In this document: piece by piece, positions 55,951-64,000 of the stretch | Layout: the number at the start of each line of letters is the position of its first letter | Numbering within the stretch: the first letter of the stretch is position 1 | Notes under the pieces: generated by a model | Told to the model about the DNA's origin: nothing | Database searches by the model: none | The model's input: only the letters and a program-made list of their open reading frames with translations | DNA from: Larkinella terrae | GTDB taxonomy: Bacteria; Bacteroidota; Bacteroidia; Cytophagales; Spirosomataceae | Direction: 5' to 3' | Assembly (NCBI RefSeq): GCF_009668025.1 | Contig: NZ_WJXZ01000009.1 | Location: 620,001 to 684,000, forward strand | DNA: 64,000 bases | Position numbers and translations under genes: made by a program

Positions 55951-56991
55951 ATGAACACTCGCTTCCATCAACCGCCATCCATCTTAATTCTGGCCCTGAT
56001 CTGCCTGATCCAAAGTTGCCAATTCACAGTAATTGGTACGATGGATTATCCGCCCAACGATCGCTCCGGACTCAAAGGTCCTTCGGCCAAAACACTGGAA
56101 ACCAAACCGTTTCACTTATCCGAATTGGTCCATTTTCCCTTCTACGGCGGCACAAGTCAATTCAATCAATTCCTGACGTTTCAGGGTTATAACGAAGCCG
56201 CTGGTCGGCTGGCCTTGGTCAATCTACCAAATGTAGTAGAGCTGCCGAAAAATAATCTCATCAAACTTTTCACAACAGAAACCGGAGCGGTTTGGGGAGT
56301 CAAGTCGCAACCCAGCGGTTTTTCCCTCCAACAACTAGTGAATGGTAGTTGGATAGAAGCAGGAGCCATTGCGGAAATGAATTATTACCAGACGATTCGG
56401 GCTACTGAACAGGAAATCTGGTTCACCACCAATAAGGGTATTACCATTTGGGACATTAAACAAAAAAAGATCAGTAAGATAATTGGTATAAATCTCTCGC
56501 GGGTTTTTACAGAAAATTTTTCCATTGAATCGGCAAATAACGAACTACTCATCTACCAAAATCAGGCCTTGGAAACTCCAGTTCAGCGGTTTTCAGTACC
56601 GACCTATGTATCTGTTCAAAAAGGAATTTCCAATGACATCTGGGGTGCCTTTGAAGACCAAAACCGGCATTTGTGGTTTGTTGTAAAAGACGCGCTTTGG
56701 GATGGCATTCTGTTCAAATTTGACGGTAAAACGCTAAAGAAACTATCGACCATTCCGGTGGGAAGTTTCGACTCAAATCGCTCGGTTTCTCACTACAATC
56801 TCGATAAAGGCGGTAATCTGTGGGTACAAATTGACGGCATTAATTACATCTATACGCAAGCTGGCAAGTGGTTTATACCTCAATTTGATTCCCTCGAAAA
56901 CACACTATTTGCCAGTACAGTTTTTACCAATAAGCAGGGAGATCTGCTTATCGCCAGTACTCAAAAACTCTTTTCCTTAACGCTTCAGTAA
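55951..56991 (+). CDS. hypothetical lipoprotein with propeller-like repeats
   Basis: From the ATG at 55951 (MNTRFHQPPSILILALICLI) the protein has a signal peptide and a lipobox at LIQSCQ, giving 346 residues. Repeats such as EQEIWFTTNKGITIWDIKQK, DQNRHLWFVVKDALWDG and GGNLWVQIDGINYIYTQAG recall the regulator-propeller units (Trp-Phe/Val-x-Thr/Val ... Gly-Ile) found in hybrid sensors. So a small beta-propeller on the membrane surface is likely. An earlier in-frame ATG at 55888 adds 21 residues and is less likely. Function unknown. Confidence 0.65.
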   Translation: MNTRFHQPPSILILALICLIQSCQFTVIGTMDYPPNDRSGLKGPSAKTLETKPFHLSELVHFPFYGGTSQFNQFLTFQGYNEAAGRLALVNLPNVVELPKNNLIKLFTTETGAVWGVKSQPSGFSLQQLVNGSWIEAGAIAEMNYYQTIRATEQEIWFTTNKGITIWDIKQKKISKIIGINLSRVFTENFSIESANNELLIYQNQALETPVQRFSVPTYVSVQKGISNDIWGAFEDQNRHLWFVVKDALWDGILFKFDGKTLKKLSTIPVGSFDSNRSVSHYNLDKGGNLWVQIDGINYIYTQAGKWFIPQFDSLENTLFASTVFTNKQGDLLIASTQKLFSLTLQ

Positions 56992-57009
56992 TTTCCATTT
57001 TTCGATTTG

Positions 57010-57567
57010 ATGAGTACAAAAATGCCCAGAAAAGTAAGTCTCGATGAACTCAATCGGCTCTCCGTTGAAGATTTTAAAACTGCTGATAAGTACCCCTACA
57101 TTCTGATTTTAGATAATGTCCGCAGCCTGAACAACGTCGGTTCGGTTTTTCGAACAGCTGATGCATTCCGGGCCGAAAAAATCTATCTGTGTGGCATTAC
57201 CGGCACTCCCCCCCACCGCGATATTACCAAAACCGCCCTCGGCGCAACGGAGTCGGTCGACTGGGAGTATAGGGCCGATGTCGTGGGTTTGATCGAGGAG
57301 TTGAAGCTGGCGGGTTGGATCGTTGCGGCCGTTGAGCAGGCGGAGGGGAGCCTTGGCTTGCAGGATTTTCAGCCGGATTCCAACAAAAAAACCGCATTTG
57401 TGTTTGGTAATGAGGTTGCTGGCGTCAATAATACAGTGGTCGAAAAAGCCGATCTTATTCTGGAAATTCCGCAGTATGGCACCAAACATTCACTCAACAT
57501 CGCCGTCAGTGCCGGAATCGTTTGCTGGGATTTTCTGACAAAACTTAACAAAAACTTAACAGAGTGA
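57010..57567 (+). CDS. SpoU/TrmH-family RNA methyltransferase
   Basis: A 185-residue SPOUT methyltransferase. It has the three family motifs: NVRSLNNVGSVFRTADAF (motif 1), FVFGNEVAGVNN (motif 2) and LNIAVSAGIVCWDF (motif 3, the trefoil knot). These enzymes methylate the 2'-O of ribose in tRNA or rRNA with SAM. It lacks the N-terminal substrate-binding domain of RlmB-type members, so the target is uncertain; a TrmL- or TrmH-like role is possible. The ATG at 57010 follows a TTG that could also start it. Cytoplasmic. Confidence 0.9.
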   Translation: MSTKMPRKVSLDELNRLSVEDFKTADKYPYILILDNVRSLNNVGSVFRTADAFRAEKIYLCGITGTPPHRDITKTALGATESVDWEYRADVVGLIEELKLAGWIVAAVEQAEGSLGLQDFQPDSNKKTAFVFGNEVAGVNNTVVEKADLILEIPQYGTKHSLNIAVSAGIVCWDFLTKLNKNLTE

Positions 57568-57645
57568 TTTTGTTTTTCCTATTTCTTTCGTAGTTGTTTG
57601 TAGATTTTTTTCTCTTTATGAAGTACACCTTAACAAAAGTTCCAT

Positions 57646-58101
57646 ATGAAAGCTAAAAAGAAATCGCTGGCAACTGACATTGCCAGTTCCATTGAAACCA
57701 AATTAACTGAGATCGGCGATCAGTCCAAAAAAGTAAAAAAGGCCATCGAAAAATCCGCAACGAAGCTGGCCGACCGAATTAGCAAGCTGTTCAAGAAAGA
57801 GGAAGAAAAGAAGAAAAAGCAATTGGCTAAAGCCAAGAAGAAAGCTGATGTGAAAAGTAAAAAAGCGGCCAAAAAAGTCAAAAAAACCGCCGTGAAAGCG
57901 GGGGAAAACGGGCAGGCTACCGTTGCTAAAGTGGAGAAAGAAGTTCCGCAGGCCAAAGCCACACCCGCCCCCAAACCAAAGTCAGCACCGGCCGCAAAGC
58001 CAGCCGCTGCCGCCAAACCAGCGGCTACTCCCAAGCCAGCCGCAACCCGGAAAGCCCCGGCCCCCAAACCGGAACCGGAAGCTACCCCGTCGGAATCCTG
58101 A
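57646..58101 (+). CDS. histone-H1-like Lys/Ala/Pro-rich protein
   Basis: A 151-residue highly basic protein. The first 50 residues could form a helix (SIETKLTEIGDQSKKVKKAI). Residues 50-90 are almost only Lys, Ala and Glu (KKEEEKKKKQLAKAKKKADV). The C-terminal 55 residues are Pro/Ala/Lys-rich with repeats such as AKPAAAAKPAATPKPAA. This composition resembles bacterial histone-H1-like or AlgP-type proteins that bind nucleic acid without sequence preference. No signal peptide. A strong terminator follows, so it is a single-gene unit. Confidence 0.7.
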   Translation: MKAKKKSLATDIASSIETKLTEIGDQSKKVKKAIEKSATKLADRISKLFKKEEEKKKKQLAKAKKKADVKSKKAAKKVKKTAVKAGENGQATVAKVEKEVPQAKATPAPKPKSAPAAKPAAAAKPAATPKPAATRKAPAPKPEPEATPSES

Positions 58102-58157
58102 CAGGCGGTTTTTGAGTTGACTGCGCTATTCTACTTATACATAATTGGAAAATATTT

Positions 58158-58196
58158 ATGCGTAGAGCAATCGCTCTACGCATTTTTTATTTTTTT
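58158..58196 (+). terminator. Rho-independent terminator after the histone-like gene
   Basis: A perfect 11-base stem (ATGCGTAGAGC / GCTCTACGCAT) with a 4-base loop is followed by TTTTTTATTTTTTT. It starts 57 bases after the stop. Confidence 0.9.
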
Positions 58197-58240
58197 CATA
58201 AACTCCTCCTAATCTGGCAGTTACACAATCTATTAACTCA

Positions 58241-58353
58241 TTATGTTCGTTAAATCACTTTTCCCTGCGCATTAATTGCATTTTTTTATGGCACAATATT
58301 TGAATTATTGCTTATTAACCAATTACTTAGCAAAGTTGCCGTAACGAACATAA
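58241..58353. promoter_or_regulatory. distant 12-base inverted repeat upstream of the orphan kinase
   Basis: TTATGTTCGTTA at 58241-58252 is repeated inverted as TAACGAACATAA at 58342-58353, 89 bases apart. A separate 14-base palindrome ACTTAA-AG-TTAAGT lies at 58366-58379. Both sit in the 443-base gap before the kinase gene, which otherwise has no coding content. They could be paired binding sites for a looping regulator, but no regulator gene is next to them. Confidence 0.4.
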
Positions 58354-58544
58354 CGTCTGATAAATACTTAAAGTTAAGTTCTCTATCCTTCTTACAAATT
58401 CCTCCAGCCTAAGCGTTCCACACCGCTTGACGCAGAATCTCATTGTTACCTTTTGTTACTTTTTTATTTAAAATATTCTTGAATAGCTGACTTTCAAAAG
58501 ATTCGTCCGTCTAAACGGAGTAAGTCTATCAAGTCCACTTTATT

Positions 58545-59843
58545 ATGGCATTGCATATGTCACGACTGACTACCCGTGTCCTTATTGTGCTTTCGACCCT
58601 GGCGATTGTTGGCGTTGTGTCAACTCAGGTATACTGGGTCAGGAAAGCGTATGAATTGCGTGAAAGGCAGTTTCTCCAAACAGTTACCAAAGCACTTTCT
58701 GAAGTGGCCCGGCGCGTGGCCCGGCCCGAAACCGGCGTCCCTGTGGGCGTACAGGTTGTAACTTTATCACCGGCTTACTATCTGGTAAATCTGGATGCGC
58801 CGATCGATCCGCGTAAGCTGGAATTTTACCTGGGCGTTGAACTGGAAATTCATCAGATCCTGACCACATTTGAATACGGCGTGTATGACAACACCGCCGG
58901 TCAGATCATCTACGAGAATTCGTCCCGGCAGCGCATTGAAACGCCAGCGTCCGATGGCGCAGCCCTCTCCTCCTTTTCTTCGCCGTATTATTTCGTCGTT
59001 CGGTTTCCCAATCAGGTTCACTACCTGACGCAACAACTGGACAACTGGATTCTGGCTTCATTAATTGTGCTGTTGCTGACCTGCTTCTTCATCTACCTTT
59101 TTTACCGGATGCTTACGCAGAAAAACCGGAATGAAGATCAGCGTGAATTCATCAACAACATGACCCACGAGTTGCAAACGCCCATTTCATCCATCAAAAT
59201 AGCGGCCGACGTTCTGTCGTCGCCCAAAATAATGGAACAGCCCGAGCGGATGCTTAAATACGTTCGGATGGTACAGGAGGAAACCCTGCGGTTGCAGCAG
59301 CAGGTCGAAACGGTTTTAACGGTAGCGCGCTCGGAAAACAAAGGAGCTTTCAAAATTCATTCGGTAGCAATCGATTTGCACGAATTGTTATTCCACCTTG
59401 CCGAGCGGCATGGAGATTACCTTCACCTGGATCTGGAAGCCCATTACTCGGTAGTTCAGGCCGACCGGCTCCATCTCGTAAACGTGCTGGGGAACCTGGT
59501 TGACAATGCGGTGAAATACACACCGGTGAATCCGATTATCCAATTGATGACCCGAAATGAAAACGGTCAGCTGGTTATTGTGGTGCAGGATAACGGCATC
59601 GGTATTGCCCCGGAACACCAACCGCATATTTTTAATGCCTATTACCGCGCACCGGGCGCCAATGCACACAGCGTCAAAGGCTTCGGACTCGGATTGAGCT
59701 ACGTTCAGAAGATTGCCAAAGCGCACCGCTGGAAACTTTCGGTCAGCAGTGCACCCGGTCGGGGCAGCGTCTTTAGCATCCGGATTCCGCAACCCATTGT
59801 GGAACCCATCCGCAAACGATCACTCAAAAGTGAGGAGTTGTAA
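58545..59843 (+). CDS. orphan membrane sensor histidine kinase
   Basis: A 432-residue kinase with membrane segments at about residues 8-30 and 168-190 and a short periplasmic region between. The phosphorylated His208 is in FINNMTHELQTPISS. The ATP-binding part has LGNLVDNAVKYTP (N box), VQDNGIGIAP, GFGLGLS and GRGSVFSI. It resembles the kinase at 26.8-28.2 kb in layout but has a much shorter sensor, and there is no response-regulator gene within the window near it. It must therefore use a partner encoded elsewhere. The gene ends in the long repeat at 59843. Confidence 0.92.
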   Translation: MALHMSRLTTRVLIVLSTLAIVGVVSTQVYWVRKAYELRERQFLQTVTKALSEVARRVARPETGVPVGVQVVTLSPAYYLVNLDAPIDPRKLEFYLGVELEIHQILTTFEYGVYDNTAGQIIYENSSRQRIETPASDGAALSSFSSPYYFVVRFPNQVHYLTQQLDNWILASLIVLLLTCFFIYLFYRMLTQKNRNEDQREFINNMTHELQTPISSIKIAADVLSSPKIMEQPERMLKYVRMVQEETLRLQQQVETVLTVARSENKGAFKIHSVAIDLHELLFHLAERHGDYLHLDLEAHYSVVQADRLHLVNVLGNLVDNAVKYTPVNPIIQLMTRNENGQLVIVVQDNGIGIAPEHQPHIFNAYYRAPGANAHSVKGFGLGLSYVQKIAKAHRWKLSVSSAPGRGSVFSIRIPQPIVEPIRKRSLKSEEL

Positions 59844-59917
59844 TGGATGATGAATGATGAACGATGAATGGTTTTGTGCTGCGTTAGCCGATTCATCGTT
59901 CATCATTCATCATCCAT
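59843..59917. repeat. 27-base inverted repeat between convergent gene ends
   Basis: ATGGATGATGAATGATGAAC... at 59843-59869 is perfectly repeated inverted at 59891-59917, with a 21-base loop. The left arm begins at the last base of the kinase stop codon and the right arm ends 4 bases before the stop of the converging lipoprotein gene. It should work as a two-way terminator. The ATGAATGATGAA composition suggests a dispersed repeat family. Confidence 0.8.
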
Positions 59918-59921
59918 CATT

Positions 59922-62900
59922 TTATTTTGCCGCTTTCTCGACTGCAGCGGTTTTTACCCGCATAATTCCGTTCATAATCCGCCAGTGGCCCGGGAACGTA
60001 CAAACGAAGGGATAGTCACCCGGCTGACTTGGAGCGGTGAATTTCAATCGGTACGTTTGATCGGGATTGACCAGCGGTGACGAAGCAACAACCTGCGGAA
60101 TAGAAGGTACGTAATTCCGTTCGGCGCCATCTTTGGCCGTGATCAGCTTATCCGCAGCCGCCCCGATAATCTCCAGCGACTTCGGTTTACCCACCACAAT
60201 GTTGTGCTGCATGGCATCGACATTCTCGAAAACGATCTCGACCTGTTTGCCCGCCGTTACGGTAAACTCCTTCTTGTCAAACTGCAACGCTTCCTTGATC
60301 GGCTTGATGCGAACGGTTTCGACATTCGGATCGGCAGCCTGTTCAGTCGAAACACCCCAGGCTTGTAAAACCCGGCCCAGTCGATCCCGGCTGTCGGACG
60401 GAATGGTATTGACCAGACTCGCAACAAACGATTTGTCAGCGTCATTCAAGGTAGCTTTCCGGCGAGCGTTCCAGCCCTCAGAAATTCCTTTTACAATGGC
60501 TGCACTACCGGTTTGGTCCAACTGCTGGGAAAGCCGCAACAAAGCAATCACCGAGTCGGCCGGAGCGGCCGCAGCATAGTTCCGAATGGTCCGTTCCAGC
60601 ACAAACGCGCTCATGTTTTGCGGTGGACGATAGGTTAGTTTGTACGTTAACGCATTGTTCCGCTCGTTTCCTTCGGCCAGCACATTATTGGCATCGACCG
60701 TCGCAATCACCGAATAGTCACCCGCTTTCTCGAACGACACGTTAAACGTAGTATTCCAGGGGCCATTGTTCCCTTCCTGAATCGTTACGGTTTCACCCGG
60801 TTTTATTCCTGCGGTATGTTTCTGGCTGACGTATTCCACCTTCCGTCCCTGGCCTTCCACCCGAATCGCCAGCGGAATCGGCGTTCCTTCCGGGATAGCA
60901 GTTCCGCCTTTGTTGGTCACTTCGACAAAAATGCGGGCCGATTCACGAACGAACGGAGAAGCGGGTTCCGTACGGATTTTCGTAACCACCAGATCGGGTT
61001 GACTACCCGACGATGCGGATTCCTGGCCTGACTGGGCCGTGGTTTGTGCCGCCATAGCCGCGTGATCGTGGTGGCCACTCATCGACTCCTGCATTTTGGG
61101 AGCGGATTTGCTATTCTGCACCAGCTGCTTTAAAAACGTTTGCATCAGTTTACCATCGTGGCTCGTCAGTGCGCAGGCAAAGGCATCCGGCAACCAGCGG
61201 TCGTTCACTTCTTTGGCATCGTTCAACCGCGTCAGAATAGCGGTTTCGACCGTCGGGCTGGTCGGCATTTCCGACAGCGCCAGCAAGGTGTTTAAAGTAA
61301 CCAGCGGTTCTTTGTCATTCAACGAATTAGCCTGCAGCAGCGCACTGGCCGAAGCTTCGTTTCGCGGTAAAACCTGAACCGCGGTTTTACGAACGCCCGG
61401 ACACGCATGTTTCAGAGCCGCCGTTGCCACCTGCAAGGCAGTTGCATCCGAGCCTTCAAGCACACCCAGCCCCTTCAGGGTCCAGAGCGCATGAATCGCA
61501 GCGGGATTAATCCCGATTTCGTCCAGACTCTGATCTTTCACCAGTTCCAGTAATTGCGGCACCACATCTTTCTGGTTCCGCTCAACCAGCAGGCGCTGAG
61601 CGGTTTGGCGCCAGAACATATTGTTATTTTTCAAAGCTGCCACCAGTTCCTGCGGACGATCTTTACTCAACGACAAGGGCGTGTAGGCCGGAGCCTTTTT
61701 GTAGGCAATCCGGTAAATCCGGCCGTGGGTGAAATCCCGCAAACTGGTCTGATAGGCGTTTCCGGGACCGTTTTGCGCTCCTTTTGGCGTTGGGTTGTGC
61801 TGAATGATGTAGCTGTACCAATCCACTACCCAAACTGCTCCGTCGGGACCAACTTCCGCAAAAACCGGTGCCACCCATTCGTCGGCACCCGCCAGCAGGT
61901 TGAAACCCAAACCCTCGGTATCTTCAAAGTCGGTACCATTTTTCACCATGATATTCTGGTGGAGAATATGCCCGGTGGGTTCCGAGACAAACGCCACTTT
62001 GTTCCAGTAGCTTTTCGGGAAAGCGCGGGCGGTGTAGAAATTATGCCCGGCTGCCGCCGTAAAACCGCCGAACACATCGACCTGCCGGACCTTTCCGGTA
62101 ATCGGTTTCATGTCCTTGTGGGTGTCCGTGCTCCGGCTACCACTTCCGTTGTTTCCCGGAAAATACCGGTGCGGAATGGCCAGGTACCAACCGTGGGAGT
62201 TGTTTGCGGTCGAGCCAAAAACATCGCCGGTTTCGTTGAACGACAAGCCCCAGGTGTTGTTGGACGTACTGGTCACGTATTCCAGCTTCGAACCATCGGG
62301 TTTGAACCGGAAAAAGCCCTGCCCAAATTTCAGGCTGTCGGCGCCGACTTTCCCGGCAAAACCGGAATAGCCGAGGCAGCCCCAAATCCAGTTGTCGAAA
62401 CCAACATGCAGATTGGACGGCCCGGCGTGGGTATCGCCCGTTCCAAAACCGGTGAACAGAATCTTCTTCTCGTCCGCCTTATCGTCACCATTGGTATCTT
62501 TCAGGAAAAGCATGTGCGGAGCCTGCGACACAATAACGCCACCGTTATAGAAGGTTAAACCGGTCGGAATGCTCAGGCCGTCGGCAAATTTGGTAAACTT
62601 GTCGGCCTTGCCATCTTTGTTGGTATCCTCGCAAATCAGGATGTAATCGGTTCCGCCCGAATCCTTGCGCTCGTTTGGGTAATCACGGGTGATCAGCACA
62701 AAAAGCCGTCCGCGCTCATCCCACGACATCGCAATGGGGTGCATGACGTCCGGTTCGTGTGCAAACTGTTCCAGCGTAAAGTCCACCGGCACCTGAATGT
62801 GCTTCATGGATTCTTCGGGCGACAGCGGCAACTGCCGCAGCTGCGGTCCTGAGCGTTTTTCGTAGTTGGGCAGGTCAGCCTCTACGTACTGAAACGGCTG

Positions 62901-63707
62901 CGGTTTCAGATCATCGTGCAGCTTTTTCACCTTGTCGCCAACGGCCCAGAGAATGCCCTGTTCCAGTAAAGCCTGAAAACCGGGTACATTCCAGGTGCGC
63001 TGATCGTGGCCGTACGCCGTGTAGAAAACGCGGCCTTTACCGTACGAGCGCGTCCAGGTATACGGTTCGGTTTTCTGACCGGGCTTGTCCTTTTCCTGAT
63101 CCGCTTTGATGTCCCGAATAGCCAGCACATTGTTGTCGGGCTGCAATTTTTCGTGCAGATAGGTCTCATCGTACGCTTTGAACGGTTTCAAGCCCATGAT
63201 AGCCGGATGGTTCGGCTGGACCGTCTGCGTCTGAATGGTGTCCATCCGGTGCCGCCAGAACTGCCCGCCCACCATTTTCACGTATTCCGGCGAATTCCGG
63301 AAGCAATACGAAGCACAGTGAACGGGAATCAACCCTTTTCCACCCGCGACAAAATCGAGCAGTGCTTTTTCCTGCTGCGGAGCGATACTGTCCCAGTTGG
63401 CGTAGATCAACAACCCGTCGTATTTCGCCAGATTTTCGGCATTCAAATCGGTCAGCCGATCCGTGTACGTCAGGTTAATGCCTTTATCACCCAGCGCAGC
63501 CATCAACTCCGGAACGCGTTCGGCGGGTCGGTGGTGTCCGTTGTCACCTAGAAACAGGATTTCGGTCCGACGCGGTTTTTCGGAATTAGCCGCCGAAACC
63601 GTCGACCGCCCACCCGATTCGCGCGAACTACTGCCCGATTGCTGACGAGCACAATCGGTGAGCAGAACCAGCAGGCCAAGGGTTAAAAAAAGGTTCAGTT
63701 TTTTCAT
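59922..63707 (-). CDS. ThuA / PVC-type dehydrogenase / CARDB / azurin-like lipoprotein
   Basis: A 1261-residue lipoprotein (lipobox at LLTDCARQ). The domains in order are: ThuA-like (about 48-270, HCASYCFRNSPEYVKMVGGQ, GKGRVFYTAYGHD); a beta-propeller of the PVC-type dehydrogenase kind (about 310-690, MSWDERGRLFVLITRDYPNE); HEAT-like repeats (about 690-900); a CARDB adhesion-like domain (about 930-1045, VFVEVTNKGG-type repeat); and a cupredoxin domain (about 1130-1255). The copper ligands are His1168, Cys1236, His1241 and Met1245, with the Cys-x4-His-x3-Met spacing of azurin. There is no CxxCH haem motif. A Gfo/Idh oxidoreductase gene ends 33 bases upstream, so the two are probably one operon acting on a sugar. 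Confidence 0.9.
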   Translation of the reverse strand: MKKLNLFLTLGLLVLLTDCARQQSGSSSRESGGRSTVSAANSEKPRRTEILFLGDNGHHRPAERVPELMAALGDKGINLTYTDRLTDLNAENLAKYDGLLIYANWDSIAPQQEKALLDFVAGGKGLIPVHCASYCFRNSPEYVKMVGGQFWRHRMDTIQTQTVQPNHPAIMGLKPFKAYDETYLHEKLQPDNNVLAIRDIKADQEKDKPGQKTEPYTWTRSYGKGRVFYTAYGHDQRTWNVPGFQALLEQGILWAVGDKVKKLHDDLKPQPFQYVEADLPNYEKRSGPQLRQLPLSPEESMKHIQVPVDFTLEQFAHEPDVMHPIAMSWDERGRLFVLITRDYPNERKDSGGTDYILICEDTNKDGKADKFTKFADGLSIPTGLTFYNGGVIVSQAPHMLFLKDTNGDDKADEKKILFTGFGTGDTHAGPSNLHVGFDNWIWGCLGYSGFAGKVGADSLKFGQGFFRFKPDGSKLEYVTSTSNNTWGLSFNETGDVFGSTANNSHGWYLAIPHRYFPGNNGSGSRSTDTHKDMKPITGKVRQVDVFGGFTAAAGHNFYTARAFPKSYWNKVAFVSEPTGHILHQNIMVKNGTDFEDTEGLGFNLLAGADEWVAPVFAEVGPDGAVWVVDWYSYIIQHNPTPKGAQNGPGNAYQTSLRDFTHGRIYRIAYKKAPAYTPLSLSKDRPQELVAALKNNNMFWRQTAQRLLVERNQKDVVPQLLELVKDQSLDEIGINPAAIHALWTLKGLGVLEGSDATALQVATAALKHACPGVRKTAVQVLPRNEASASALLQANSLNDKEPLVTLNTLLALSEMPTSPTVETAILTRLNDAKEVNDRWLPDAFACALTSHDGKLMQTFLKQLVQNSKSAPKMQESMSGHHDHAAMAAQTTAQSGQESASSGSQPDLVVTKIRTEPASPFVRESARIFVEVTNKGGTAIPEGTPIPLAIRVEGQGRKVEYVSQKHTAGIKPGETVTIQEGNNGPWNTTFNVSFEKAGDYSVIATVDANNVLAEGNERNNALTYKLTYRPPQNMSAFVLERTIRNYAAAAPADSVIALLRLSQQLDQTGSAAIVKGISEGWNARRKATLNDADKSFVASLVNTIPSDSRDRLGRVLQAWGVSTEQAADPNVETVRIKPIKEALQFDKKEFTVTAGKQVEIVFENVDAMQHNIVVGKPKSLEIIGAAADKLITAKDGAERNYVPSIPQVVASSPLVNPDQTYRLKFTAPSQPGDYPFVCTFPGHWRIMNGIMRVKTAAVEKAAK

Positions 63708-63740
63708 AGGGATTGGTTTAAGCAGGTAGCACTCTTACGA

Positions 63741-64000
63741 TTACAAACTCCCAAAATCCGGCAGATTTTTCAGTTTCCCACCTTCCATCGCCGAGTCGTG
63801 CGCCAGAATCCCGACACTCGTCCAGTTGGCCGACTGCACCGCGTTGGGGAATGGATCGCGATCTTCCACGATGGCCGAAACAAATTCGTGCACCATGTGC
63901 GGGTGCGAGCCGCCGTGACCGCTGCCCTGAATGAAGGATAAGTGTGCGTTATCTTCCTCATTATAAACGCCGTGCGTCGTAAATGATTGAATTTCGGCGG
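63741..64000 (-). CDS. Gfo/Idh/MocA-family oxidoreductase, C-terminal part (runs off the window)
   Basis: The last 85 residues of a dehydrogenase of the Gfo/Idh/MocA family are visible: IQGSGHGGSHPHMVHEFVSA, then VEDRDPFPNAVQSANWTSVG and ILAHDSAMEGGKLKNLPDFG before TAA at 63741-63743. This His-rich GSHPH segment and the Trp-x-x-x-Gly-Ile-x-Ala-His-x-Ser end are typical of family members that act on glycans or sugar acids. The NAD-binding N-terminus lies outside. It is 33 bases ahead of the ThuA gene on the same strand and probably cotranscribed. Confidence 0.85.
   Translation of the reverse strand, partial: AEIQSFTTHGVYNEEDNAHLSFIQGSGHGGSHPHMVHEFVSAIVEDRDPFPNAVQSANWTSVGILAHDSAMEGGKLKNLPDFGSL

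Overview
The window comes from a Bacteroidota chromosome, most likely Cytophagales (Spirosoma/Larkinella-like). The evidence is two SusC/SusD pairs, an ECF sigma/FecR pair, a GLPGLI protein beside a TonB-type barrel, many AraC regulators, few clear Shine-Dalgarno sites, roughly half GC, and PSD1, DUF1501, ThuA and PVC-type dehydrogenase proteins. The exact genus cannot be fixed from the sequence alone. I saw no rRNA, tRNA, CRISPR array or intact insertion sequence.

Layout. 0.3-3 kb: secreted six-hairpin glycosidase-like protein followed by a scrap of a response-regulator receiver. 3.4-4.8 kb: divergent qorB-type quinone reductase and HxlR regulator with two matching palindromic operators between them. 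5.7-10.4 kb: first SusC/SusD pair. 10.4-12 kb: gene-poor stretch with an isolated FecR-type N-terminal domain and a broken HpcH/HpaI aldolase. 12-22 kb: AraC regulators with an epimerase, an SDR and an epoxide hydrolase, a broken AraC gene, an OmpA-like protein, and a radical SAM plus TIGR03915 pair linked to DNA metabolism. 22-26 kb: secreted caspase-like protease divergent from a phage-RDF-like protein, then a VapBC-like pair whose toxin is frameshifted. 26-32.3 kb: two-component system divergent from a GLPGLI protein and an outer-membrane barrel.

32.4-44.5 kb is the most coherent block, all on the + strand: ECF sigma factor, FecR anti-sigma, SusC with an STN signalling domain, SusD, a 1114-residue PSD1 lipoprotein with two haem motifs, and a Tat-exported DUF1501 protein. 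This reads as a substrate-sensing uptake system linked to periplasmic redox or hydrolytic proteins. On the - strand, a PVC-type c-haem lipoprotein (46.9-49.2 kb) and a ThuA/dehydrogenase/HEAT/CARDB/azurin-like lipoprotein (59.9-63.7 kb), the latter behind a Gfo/Idh/MocA oxidoreductase that runs off the window, extend the same theme of sugar or glycan oxidation. The scrap of a sulfatase at 49.4 kb fits it too.

The remainder is housekeeping or unassigned: MutS, a TrmH-type rRNA/tRNA methyltransferase, a nucleoside permease, a DUF1801 protein, a histone-H1-like Lys/Ala/Pro protein, an orphan sensor kinase and several secreted proteins of unknown function. The intergenic DNA carries an unusual number of long, near-perfect inverted repeats of unrelated sequence (26.7, 39.4, 43.0 and 59.9 kb), and at least five genes appear as decayed copies.
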